Of a stretch of DNA of 53,695 nt, positions 8,341 to 15,689 are shown in pieces. The DNA is from Candidatus Gastranaerophilales bacterium. Lineage in GTDB: Bacteria > Cyanobacteriota > Vampirovibrionia > Gastranaerophilales > Gastranaerophilaceae. Location of the stretch: contig CAAFVD010000059.1 in the NCBI GenBank assembly GCA_900766355.1, forward strand, positions 1 to 53,695. The letters run 5' to 3'. The notes below the pieces were generated by a model. It did no database searches. It was not told where the DNA came from and saw only the letters and a list, made by a program, of their open reading frames with translations. The position numbers and the translations under genes were made by a program. Position 1 is the stretch's first letter. The number at the start of each line of letters is the position of its first letter.

Positions 8341-9795
8341 ATGACAGTAGAAAATAATGTAAATGTACAAAGTGCAATCAACCAATATCAATCAAAAGTT
8401 GATACAAAAATTCAAAATAAAGGTAATCCAAATGCTGTCGATAAAACTCCTGATAAAGATACAGTCCAATTATCATCAGGTTTAACTACAAAAGAAAAAG
8501 TTGGTATTGGTGCTGCTATCGCTACAAGCGTTACATTGGTTACATTGGCAGTTTTAGGTCGTAAAGGGCATTTAGGTGAAGGTATTCAAAAATTATTAGG
8601 TGGAAAAGCTAAAAAGGCCGCTCAAGAAATGGGTGAACATACACATACTCCAAAACCACCTGTAGAATCAAAACCACCTGTCGAACCAAAAACACCTGCA
8701 GAAACAAAAGCACCAACAGAAGCAAAAGCACCTGCAGAAGCAAAAACTCCTGCAGAATCAAAAGCACCTGCTGAAACAAAAGCACCAACAGAAGCAAAAA
8801 CACCTGCTGAAACAAAAGCACCAACAGAAGCAAAAACACCTGCAGAGCCAAAAGCACCTGCAGAAGCAAAAACACCTGCAGAAACAAAAGCACCTGCAGA
8901 AACAAAAGCACCAGCAGAACAAAAGCCAAGTGTGAAAGCTGAACAGGAAGCAAAAGCAAAAGCTGAACAGGAAGCAAAGGCAAAAGCTGAACAGGAAGCA
9001 AAGGCAAAAGCTGAACAAGAAGCAAAAGCAAAAGCTGAGCAGGAAGCAAAAGCAAAAGCTGAACAAGAAGCAAAAGCAAAAGCTGAACAAGAAGCAAAAG
9101 CAAAAGCTGAACAAGAAGCAAAGGTAAAAGCTGAACAAGAAGCAAAAGCAAAAGCTGAACAAGAAGCAAAGGTAAAAGCGAAACAAGAGGCCTTTAATAA
9201 AAAAATAGCTCCTTTGCAAAATTCTTATGAAAAACAAATTTCAAAATTGTATGAGTTATATAGAGAATCTCCTCGTAATATGGAAGAAATTGCAAAATTA
9301 AGAAATGAAATAAATAATACGTTACAAAAAATAAATAAAATAAAAGAAAAAGCACCAAAATCTGTTGTGAAACCTGTAATAGAAAGACCTCTAATTTTAG
9401 ACAAGATAGATGATCGCTTATATGGTTATGAAAAAGGTAAAGAAACTATTAATACTTTTACCAAAACTATAGAAGAATTTAAAGAAACAGGAAATTTAGA
9501 TAAAGAAACTTTCAAATCTACATATAAAGACTTAAAGCAAATGGCTGAAGGTGATGTAAAGAATGATTATAATGCCAAAAAAGCAAAAGCTCTTGTTGAT
9601 TTAGTTGAAAATAATGAAGGTTTGAAAAAAGAAGAATTCAAGGATTTAAATCTATTTAATGACGGTTTTCTTGATAATTATTTTGAGGAAATGACTCAAA
9701 GGAATAATTTAGAATATCAAGAAAGAATACAACAAATGATTGATGATATAAATACTAATACTTTTAACGATTTTTCTTCACATAACATATTTTAA
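8341..9795 (+). CDS. TolA-like repeat protein with one N-terminal membrane segment
   Basis: 484 residues, no recognised family. Residues 1-53 are polar; about 54-72 (VGIGAAIATSVTLVTLAVLG) is a likely membrane anchor. Residues about 106-195 are 15 hexapeptides like APAETK/TPAEAK, then about 199-286 are ten copies of KAEQEAKA plus one degenerate, predicted as an extended Pro-rich stalk followed by a long charged helix. The C-terminal 190 residues are Lys/Glu-rich and globular or helical. The plan resembles TolA or TonB spacers but no TolA/TonB C-domain motif is seen. AGGAG lies seven bases before ATG. The gene is flanked by direct repeats of about 125 bases, which is unusual in this window. Confidence 0.75.
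   Translation: MTVENNVNVQSAINQYQSKVDTKIQNKGNPNAVDKTPDKDTVQLSSGLTTKEKVGIGAAIATSVTLVTLAVLGRKGHLGEGIQKLLGGKAKKAAQEMGEHTHTPKPPVESKPPVEPKTPAETKAPTEAKAPAEAKTPAESKAPAETKAPTEAKTPAETKAPTEAKTPAEPKAPAEAKTPAETKAPAETKAPAEQKPSVKAEQEAKAKAEQEAKAKAEQEAKAKAEQEAKAKAEQEAKAKAEQEAKAKAEQEAKAKAEQEAKVKAEQEAKAKAEQEAKVKAKQEAFNKKIAPLQNSYEKQISKLYELYRESPRNMEEIAKLRNEINNTLQKINKIKEKAPKSVVKPVIERPLILDKIDDRLYGYEKGKETINTFTKTIEEFKETGNLDKETFKSTYKDLKQMAEGDVKNDYNAKKAKALVDLVENNEGLKKEEFKDLNLFNDGFLDNYFEEMTQRNNLEYQERIQQMIDDINTNTFNDFSSHNIF
8656..8925 (+). repeat. 18-bp coding tandem repeat, 15 units
   Basis: Fifteen consecutive imperfect 18-base units encoding Pro-Ala/Thr-Glu hexapeptides (APAETK, TPAEAK, APTEAK). All are in frame, so unit gain or loss would keep the reading frame. 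Confidence 0.9.
8935..9198 (+). repeat. 24-bp coding tandem repeat, 10 full units plus one degenerate
   Basis: Units of AAAGCTGAACAAGAAGCAAA plus four bases, encoding KAEQEAKA. Ten near-identical units occupy 8935-9174; the eleventh (9175-9198) is degenerate (KAKQEAFN). Third-base changes are few, so the array looks recently expanded or homogenised. Confidence 0.95.
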
Positions 9796-9863
9796 TCAAA
9801 ACTTAAAATGATGTCGCTCAAGTTGTGTTTTATAAAAAGTACAAATTGTGTGTTAGTGAAATA

Positions 9864-9997
9864 TCTCTAACAAGGCTTGAGTTTAATTTGTATGAGATTC
9901 TTCGCCTAACGGCTCTGAATGACGAATGGGTGTTCTGGATTACTTCGGTCATTACATTCCATCGTAATGACGTAAATTTGTCAATGTTGGTTATTTA
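9864..9997. repeat. Long direct repeat, right copy
   Basis: 134-base counterpart of 8032-8154, same orientation, with an extra AGTTTAATTTG near 9880. Contains TCTCTAACAAGG, the GAGATTCTTCGCC...TCTGAATGACG module and a perfect GTCATTAC / GTAATGAC stem around ATTCCATC. An open frame crosses it but has no coding signature and is judged spurious. Confidence 0.8.
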
Positions 9998-10009
9998 TAT
10001 TGAACTTCC

Positions 10010-10313
10010 TTATGTGGTTGTGTCAGGGGTGATTTCTTTTCCTGAGCTATCTAAATAATACTTTTTACCACTTTGGCTAGTGTATTCATTAACAGAAATT
10101 TCTTTACCTTTTACTTTTATTTTTGTCGTTTTGACATCTCCGATAATTGGGTCGCCACTATTTTCCATTTTTGCCAAAAATTTGTTTTGGTTATCAACAG
10201 ATTCTTTTTCTTGAGGAGATTGTTTTAAAATTTCCATTATTCCCTCAATATCGCCATCAAAAGAAATTTGTCCACTATTGGTAATAGTAACGGTTCCTGT
10301 TTTACCTTGATAT
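10010..10313 (-). pseudogene. Truncated, frameshifted paralogue of the next gene
   Basis: The open part (10010-10237) encodes 75 residues ending SGKKYYLDSSGKEITPD, which parallels the end of the neighbour, NGKYYYLDDNGDQVIPD. Upstream the match continues (GKTGTVTITNSGQISF) in another frame: an AAAAA tract at about 10259-10263 breaks the frame, and the unshifted frame runs into TGA. The same neighbour shows HTMKFKVDNQGNCD at that place. The 5' half of the gene is missing and a TAA closes the frame at 10329. A decayed tail of a duplicated gene is the simplest reading; a short expressed ORF from 10237 cannot be ruled out. Confidence 0.65.
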
Positions 10314-10378
10314 AATATAAAACAAATTTTACAGAGAGAATTTCAGCAATAGAAAGAATTTTAACATGTGTTAATATT

Positions 10379-11137
10379 CTAGTCAGGAATTACTTGATCG
10401 CCATTATCATCGAGGTAATAATATTTACCATTTTTTGTATTAACAAATTCCAATACTAATGTTGGTTTGCCATCTACTTTAGTTATGATTGTGCGTTGTT
10501 GGGTGTTTTCATTTGTTAATTGATGGTCTTTGAAAAATTTATCACGTTTTTTGCCTGTTTTAGCTTGTGCAGGGTCAGATTCTAATAAATTCATAAGATA
10601 TAATATATCATCGTTATTTTCTCCGATGATATCACAATTTCCCTGATTATCGACTTTGAATTTCATAGTATGTCCATCTTTAGAAACTGTACAAATGTTT
10701 CCGTCCCAATCTGATACAGTTGCACCTAAGTTTATAAATGTTTGTTTAGAAGAATCAAATGATTGTCGTCCGCTTTCTGCATCTGCTTGTATAAAAGATG
10801 CTTGTTTCCCTTCATTAGCAGGTGCTTTTTGTTCAACTTTTTCTACAGGTTTGTTTTGTACAATATTAACAATTTTGTTCCAAGTAGTTTCTTCAAGGTT
10901 AATTGCACCTTCATTAACTACAAAATTGTTTTTTGTAGAACCAAATAAATCGTTTCCACCAGTATATAATTCTTTTTTACCATTCGATTTTTTAGTATCG
11001 TTTTCAGAAGAAACTTCTGTCATAATACTATTCCAAGTGCTAGCATCAATCGAAGATACATCAACACCTTGATTTTTTAATCCATCTCTAATTGCGTAAG
11101 TGATACCTTTGCCAGCTTCAACTTGTAATTGAACCAT
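10379..11137 (-). CDS. Hypothetical protein with C-terminal YYYLD motif
   Basis: 252 residues, no recognised family, no signal peptide. Residues 1-31 (EAGKGITYAIRDGLKNQGVD) look like a small helical domain. A low-complexity Lys/Asn/Gln region follows, then a domain with GNICTVSKDGHTMKFKV and a C-terminal beta segment NTKNGKYYYLDDNGDQVIPD. GGAG lies ten bases before ATG. A decayed copy of its C-terminal half lies directly downstream, so it belongs to a small duplicating family. The sequence 11138-11349 up to polA shows no further feature that I can support. Confidence 0.7.
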   Translation of the reverse strand: MVQLQVEAGKGITYAIRDGLKNQGVDVSSIDASTWNSIMTEVSSENDTKKSNGKKELYTGGNDLFGSTKNNFVVNEGAINLEETTWNKIVNIVQNKPVEKVEQKAPANEGKQASFIQADAESGRQSFDSSKQTFINLGATVSDWDGNICTVSKDGHTMKFKVDNQGNCDIIGENNDDILYLMNLLESDPAQAKTGKKRDKFFKDHQLTNENTQQRTIITKVDGKPTLVLEFVNTKNGKYYYLDDNGDQVIPD

Positions 11138-11349
11138 TATTATATAACTCCAATAATTAATTCCCCGTATTTCTATAAAGTGTTTTTTGTTTTAGAAATT
11201 GCTTTATTTGTAAAGAAATGTTTATAAAATCTATTCTAAATACACAATGCTAAGTGTTGAATTTATAACATTCTGGACTTATTCGCTTGAATTGGTAAAA
11301 TAGTAAAAGAGTTTGGGTGCTCTGAAAGTATTAATTTGAGAAGGGTATT

Positions 11350-14052
11350 ATGGGTAAAACATTAGTTCTTATTGATGGACATGCATTAGCTTTTAGGCAA
11401 TATTTCGCACTTGAAAGATCTGCGATGAAGAATTCACAAAACCAACCTACTTGGGCTGTTTATGGATTTTTTAAATCAATATTTGATTTGTTAAAAAAAA
11501 TAAAACCTGATTCAATTGCGGTTACGTTTGATGTTTCTCATCATACTTTTAGAACTGAATTATATGAAGATTATAAAGCAAATCGTGAAACTATGCCTGA
11601 TTCATTATCTACTCAAATGGGGTTTATATGTGAAGGATTAAATGCTTTTGGTATTCCAATTTATACAAAAGAAGGATTTGAAGCAGATGATTTGATTGGG
11701 ACAATATCTGCAAGAGCATCTCAACGTGGTGACGAAACTCTTATTCTTACAGGTGATCAAGATTCTTTTCAGCTTGTTGATAAAGAAGGGTTAGTTAAAG
11801 TTCTTATTCCATCACAAGGTATATTGAAAGAATACGGCTGGGAACAAGTTTATGAAAAGCTTGGTGTGTATCCAAATCAAGTTGTGGATTATAAAGCTTT
11901 AAGAGGTGATACCTCTGATAATATCCCTGGAATAAGAGGTATTGGTCCAAAAACGGCTCAACAACTTTTGGGTAAATATGGTAACTTGGAAAAAGTTCTA
12001 GAAGATTGTGAAAATATCGAAAAAAAATCAATAAGAGAAAAAATCTGTGCAGAAAAAGATGTTGCGATTTTGAGTAAAAAATTAGCTATAATAATTCGTG
12101 ATGTTGATATTGATTTTGATTTTGAATCGGCAAACGTAATATTACCAGATATAGATAGAGTTGTTGATTTCTTAAAGAATATGCAGTTTTATTCATACAT
12201 AAAAAATATAAATGAGATTTTAACATCATTTAATCCTGACATAAATGTTTCTCAATCGCAGGTTTTAGAAGTGAAACAAGAAAACAGTTTGGATAACGGA
12301 CAATTGGGGTTATTTTCTCAGGTGGTAAAAGAAACTGTTGGAGATACAGAATTTTCTTCTGCAAAAGTTGAAGAAGCCGACATAGAGCCTCTTATCAAGG
12401 ATATACAAGATAAGGGAATAATGAGTTTGAATGTTTATTCTGACAACTCAATTGTTCTTGGAGTTTCAATAGGGATTGGAGATAAGGGTTATTATGTAGA
12501 ATCTAAATATTTGAGCAAATTAAAATCTTTGATAGAAGATAAAGGTATAATTAAATATTTTTATGATGCGAAACGTGTAATTAATCTTCTTAGAGATGTA
12601 GATATAAATGTAAACGGATTTGGGTATGATGTCTTGTTAGCTAGTTATGTAAAAGACCCTAGCCGTAATCACTCATTAGAATTTCAGTCTATGGATTTGT
12701 TGAATCATATAATGTGCAATAAAAAGAGTATGACTTCTGAGTGTACAAAAGAAATGTGGCAATATGCTTCTGACGAGGCTTTTACAATTCGTCAGTTGAC
12801 AGATTATTGGAAAGAAAATTTGAATGATACTGAAAAAAATCTTGTTGAAAATATTGAATTTCCTTTAACATTTGTATTGGAAAAAATGGAATATACAGGT
12901 GTTGCAATAGATGTTGATTATTTGAAAACATTATCAGATTATATGACAGGCAAGCTTGCAGAACTTGAGGAATTTATTTATCAATTAGCAGGTGGCCCTT
13001 TCAATATTAATTCTCCAAAACAAGTTGCAGAAGTGCTTTATGATAGGTTGGATATAAAAACAGGTAAGAAAAAACGCAGTCGTTCTACATCTGCAGAAAT
13101 TTTAGAAGAATTGTCACAGGATTATGAAATATGTGATTATATTTTGCAACATAGGAAGTTTTCAAAATTGAAATCTACTTATACAGATTCACTTCCAACA
13201 TTGATTTCTAAGCGTGATGGTAGAATTCATACTACGTATAATCAGGCTACAACGGTTACTGGTCGTTTATCTTCTTCTAACCCGAATTTGCAAAATATTC
13301 CAATAAGAACTGAAGAAGGAAATAAAATTAGAAATGCGTTTTGTTCTCAAGACAAAGAACATAATTTGATTTTATCGGCAGATTATTCACAAATTGAGCT
13401 TAGATTGTTGGCTCATGTTTCTGGTGATGAACATTTAATTAATGCTTTCAATTCAGATATTGATGTTCACACATTAACAGCATCAAAAGTTTTTGGTGTT
13501 GATGTTGAAAATGTTACAAAAGATATGCGCCGTAAAGCTAAAGCCGTAAACTTTGGGATTATATATGGTCAATCGAGGTATGGTTTAGCGAAAGCTTTGA
13601 ATATTTCAAATACACAGGCTCAAGAATTTATTGATAAATATTTTGAGTCGTATCCAAAAATTAAACAATATATGCAAGATAAGATTGATTTTGCGAATGA
13701 AAATGGATATGTAGAAACTTTGTTAGGTCGTAAAAGATTTTTATTAGCAGAACTCCAAAGCTCAAATTATCAAATCAGAGAGTTTGCACAAAGAGCTGCA
13801 ATTAATCAACCGTTACAAGGTACGGCAGCTGATTTGATAAAACAAGCGATGATAGAGGTTGATAAACAAATTACAGCAAAAGGTTTAAAGGCAAAAATGA
13901 TTATGCAGGTTCACGATGAACTTGTGTTTGAACTTCCGAAAGAAGAATTAGAAGAATTGAAACAATTAGTTGTAACGGCTATGGAATTGTCACAACCGTT
14001 AAAAGTGCCATTAGTTGTAGATGTGAATTATGGTGAATCATGGAAAGAATAA
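11350..14052 (+). CDS. polA: DNA polymerase I
   Basis: 900 residues, the full three-domain form. The 5' nuclease occupies about 1-290 (LIDGHALAFRQYFA, EGFEADDLIGT, GDTSDNIPGIRGIGPKTA). The middle exonuclease-like domain is about 340-480; where E. coli has the metal-binding Asp-x-Glu, this reads SLNVYSDN, so proofreading is probably lost. The polymerase domain has motif A at D678 (DYSQIELRLLAH), motif B starting R727 (RRKAKAVNFGIIYG) and motif C at H855-D856-E857. It removes RNA primers and fills repair gaps. AGAAGGG precedes ATG. Its end overlaps the next gene by 13 bases. Confidence 0.97.
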   Translation: MGKTLVLIDGHALAFRQYFALERSAMKNSQNQPTWAVYGFFKSIFDLLKKIKPDSIAVTFDVSHHTFRTELYEDYKANRETMPDSLSTQMGFICEGLNAFGIPIYTKEGFEADDLIGTISARASQRGDETLILTGDQDSFQLVDKEGLVKVLIPSQGILKEYGWEQVYEKLGVYPNQVVDYKALRGDTSDNIPGIRGIGPKTAQQLLGKYGNLEKVLEDCENIEKKSIREKICAEKDVAILSKKLAIIIRDVDIDFDFESANVILPDIDRVVDFLKNMQFYSYIKNINEILTSFNPDINVSQSQVLEVKQENSLDNGQLGLFSQVVKETVGDTEFSSAKVEEADIEPLIKDIQDKGIMSLNVYSDNSIVLGVSIGIGDKGYYVESKYLSKLKSLIEDKGIIKYFYDAKRVINLLRDVDINVNGFGYDVLLASYVKDPSRNHSLEFQSMDLLNHIMCNKKSMTSECTKEMWQYASDEAFTIRQLTDYWKENLNDTEKNLVENIEFPLTFVLEKMEYTGVAIDVDYLKTLSDYMTGKLAELEEFIYQLAGGPFNINSPKQVAEVLYDRLDIKTGKKKRSRSTSAEILEELSQDYEICDYILQHRKFSKLKSTYTDSLPTLISKRDGRIHTTYNQATTVTGRLSSSNPNLQNIPIRTEEGNKIRNAFCSQDKEHNLILSADYSQIELRLLAHVSGDEHLINAFNSDIDVHTLTASKVFGVDVENVTKDMRRKAKAVNFGIIYGQSRYGLAKALNISNTQAQEFIDKYFESYPKIKQYMQDKIDFANENGYVETLLGRKRFLLAELQSSNYQIREFAQRAAINQPLQGTAADLIKQAMIEVDKQITAKGLKAKMIMQVHDELVFELPKEELEELKQLVVTAMELSQPLKVPLVVDVNYGESWKE

Positions 14053-14435
14053 TAAAATTATTATTAGTTGTAATATTGACAGGGGTAGTATGTCCAGCTT
14101 TGGCGGAAACACCTCAACAAAATGTTTTGGGTGCACCTCAAACATTAACATTACCACAATGTATCAAAACATTTAATGTTGGTTACGAAAAATTGTTCCT
14201 TCTTACTGAGGCCGCAATTTCGGATAGTAATTTTAATGTGTTAGAAATGCAAACAAAGGGTGGGTATATAGTATTCACTGTAGGAAGTTATAAGTTTTTG
14301 GCTACTGTCATGACTTTTGGTGCGAACAAGGCTATTTTAAAAATAACTCCTTGTAATAATAATTATACATTTCCTCCAGGGGTTATAAGAAATATATTTA
14401 GATATATTGAAATGAATCAATATAAGAAATTTTAA
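14040..14435 (+). CDS. Small exported protein of unknown function
   Basis: 131 residues. Residues 1-22 are a signal peptide (Arg, then LLLVVILTGVVCPALA, cleavage after ALA). The mature part of about 109 residues has two Cys (LPQCIKTF and ITPCNNN), which may pair outside the cytoplasm, and several beta strands (GGYIVFTVGSYKFLATVMTF). No known family recognised. It starts inside the polA stop region (13-base overlap), so it depends on polA transcription. Confidence 0.75.
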   Translation: MERIIKLLLVVILTGVVCPALAETPQQNVLGAPQTLTLPQCIKTFNVGYEKLFLLTEAAISDSNFNVLEMQTKGGYIVFTVGSYKFLATVMTFGANKAILKITPCNNNYTFPPGVIRNIFRYIEMNQYKKF

Positions 14436-14543
14436 TAAAATTGTTTCTAATTTTTAATTTTCGTTACATTTTTTAGCATACTAGCAAAAAAGTTTTTGTT
14501 AGGTGTTTCTTATTTCATGTTACCCAATTATAGGAGTATTTAT

Positions 14544-15143
14544 ATGAAGGCTTATAATGTAGATTTAGGTAGTGCTTTAGGTAAAAATTCTTATTTGAAA
14601 AAAATCCCACTAGTATCTTCGCAAAAAGGACCTTTTAAACCTAATATGGTAACAATAAATAAGGATAGTAATGGACGAGTTTATAATTATTATGAAAATC
14701 CAATTACTCTAAATATAGATAATCATAAATTTAAGAATGTTCTTGATTATAGTGTAATAGATTATCAAGATGGGGTAACAGATAAAGGAAGATTATATAA
14801 TTTGAGAACTCCAAAAAGTGGATTGTCTGTATATACTCATGATGGGAAATTTGCAAGAGCTGCAGAATATTTTAATGATAAGCAAACTATGAATATTAAT
14901 CATAAACCTGTTGAAGGTTTTCTTAATAAAATTACTTATAAAGATGGTTCTCAAAGATTAGAAATGGTTACAAAGAACTATTCAAGAAAGATTGTTAATC
15001 TTGATGTAAATGGTAATGTTATTAAGCCTTCTAAAAAATCAACAATATCAATCCTTGATAAAATTTTTGAAGGGATTAAAAAGGTTGGTAAAATGTTGAA
15101 TTCTCCGAGCAAGCTTGCTATAATCAAGAAGATTAATAAGTAA
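14544..15143 (+). CDS. Hypothetical protein
   Basis: 199 residues from the ATG at 14544. That start was chosen over an upstream in-frame codon at 14496 because TAGGAG lies eight bases before it. The sequence has Asn/Lys/Tyr-rich beta-type segments (DSNGRVYNYYENPITLNI, YKDGSQRLEMV) that look like repeated short strand-turn-strand units, and a Lys-rich C-terminus. No signal peptide. No family recognised. It sits 12 bases before skp. Confidence 0.7.
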   Translation: MKAYNVDLGSALGKNSYLKKIPLVSSQKGPFKPNMVTINKDSNGRVYNYYENPITLNIDNHKFKNVLDYSVIDYQDGVTDKGRLYNLRTPKSGLSVYTHDGKFARAAEYFNDKQTMNINHKPVEGFLNKITYKDGSQRLEMVTKNYSRKIVNLDVNGNVIKPSKKSTISILDKIFEGIKKVGKMLNSPSKLAIIKKINK

Positions 15144-15155
15144 GCGAGGTGTGAA

Positions 15156-15620
15156 ATGAAAAAACAAATTAAGATTCTTGTACTTTTAGCTTTTGTTTTT
15201 GGTTTAGGTTTTGGAAGTGCAAATATTGCTATGTCTGATGCAACAACTCCAACAATTGCAGTTGTTAACGTAGACAAAATCTTAAATTCTTCTGCTCAAG
15301 TTTCTGCATTGAAGAAAGAACAAGAAAAGAAAGCTCTAGAATTAAAAAACTGGTTAAAAACTGCTCAAGATGATGTAGATAAACAAACTACTCCTCAAGC
15401 AAAACAAGCAACCAGAGTAAAATATGAAAAACAATTAGCTGCAAAACGTGAAGCTAATAATAAAGCCTTCGCTTCTCGATTAGCGACTATTGACAAGAGC
15501 GTAACAAACACTATTTCTAATTACGCTAAAGCTAAAGGTTATCCTGTAGTTATCGCTAAAAGTGTAGTTATCTATGGTGGTAAAGATATAACTAACGAAG
15601 TCGCTAAACTTGTAAAATAA
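15156..15620 (+). CDS. skp: Skp/OmpH-like periplasmic chaperone
   Basis: 154 residues. A signal peptide covers about 1-26 (KKQIKILVLLAFVFGLGFG). The mature protein begins with the OmpH strand IAVVNVDKILNSSAQV, continues as a long charged coiled coil (about 55-120) and ends with the family's VVIAKSVVIYGGKDIT strand. Skp binds unfolded outer-membrane proteins in the periplasm, so its presence implies an outer membrane. GAGG precedes ATG. A bidirectional terminator follows. Confidence 0.9.
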   Translation: MKKQIKILVLLAFVFGLGFGSANIAMSDATTPTIAVVNVDKILNSSAQVSALKKEQEKKALELKNWLKTAQDDVDKQTTPQAKQATRVKYEKQLAAKREANNKAFASRLATIDKSVTNTISNYAKAKGYPVVIAKSVVIYGGKDITNEVAKLVK

Positions 15621-15643
15621 GAATATTTAAAATTTCATAATTC

Positions 15644-15676
15644 AAAAAGCCAATGAATAATTTTCATTGGCTTTTT
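15644..15676. terminator. Bidirectional terminator between skp and the helicase gene
   Basis: Perfect 14-bp stem AAAAAGCCAATGAA / TTCATTGGCTTTTT with a 5-base loop. U- and A-runs on both sides suit termination from both converging genes. Confidence 0.9.
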
Positions 15677-15689
15677 ATTACTTATATTA

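Noticed and set aside
8935..9198. Possible CRISPR-like periodicity
   Set aside because: The 24-bp units are continuous and coding, with no spacers.
8609..9237. Two long Leu- and Phe-rich open frames on the minus strand
   Set aside because: They are the mirror of the in-frame 18-bp and 24-bp repeats of the plus-strand gene. They have repeat-made composition and no ribosome site.
9825..10058. 77-residue plus-strand open frame
   Set aside because: It lies across the direct repeat 9864-9997 and the tail of the minus-strand remnant, and has no coding signature.
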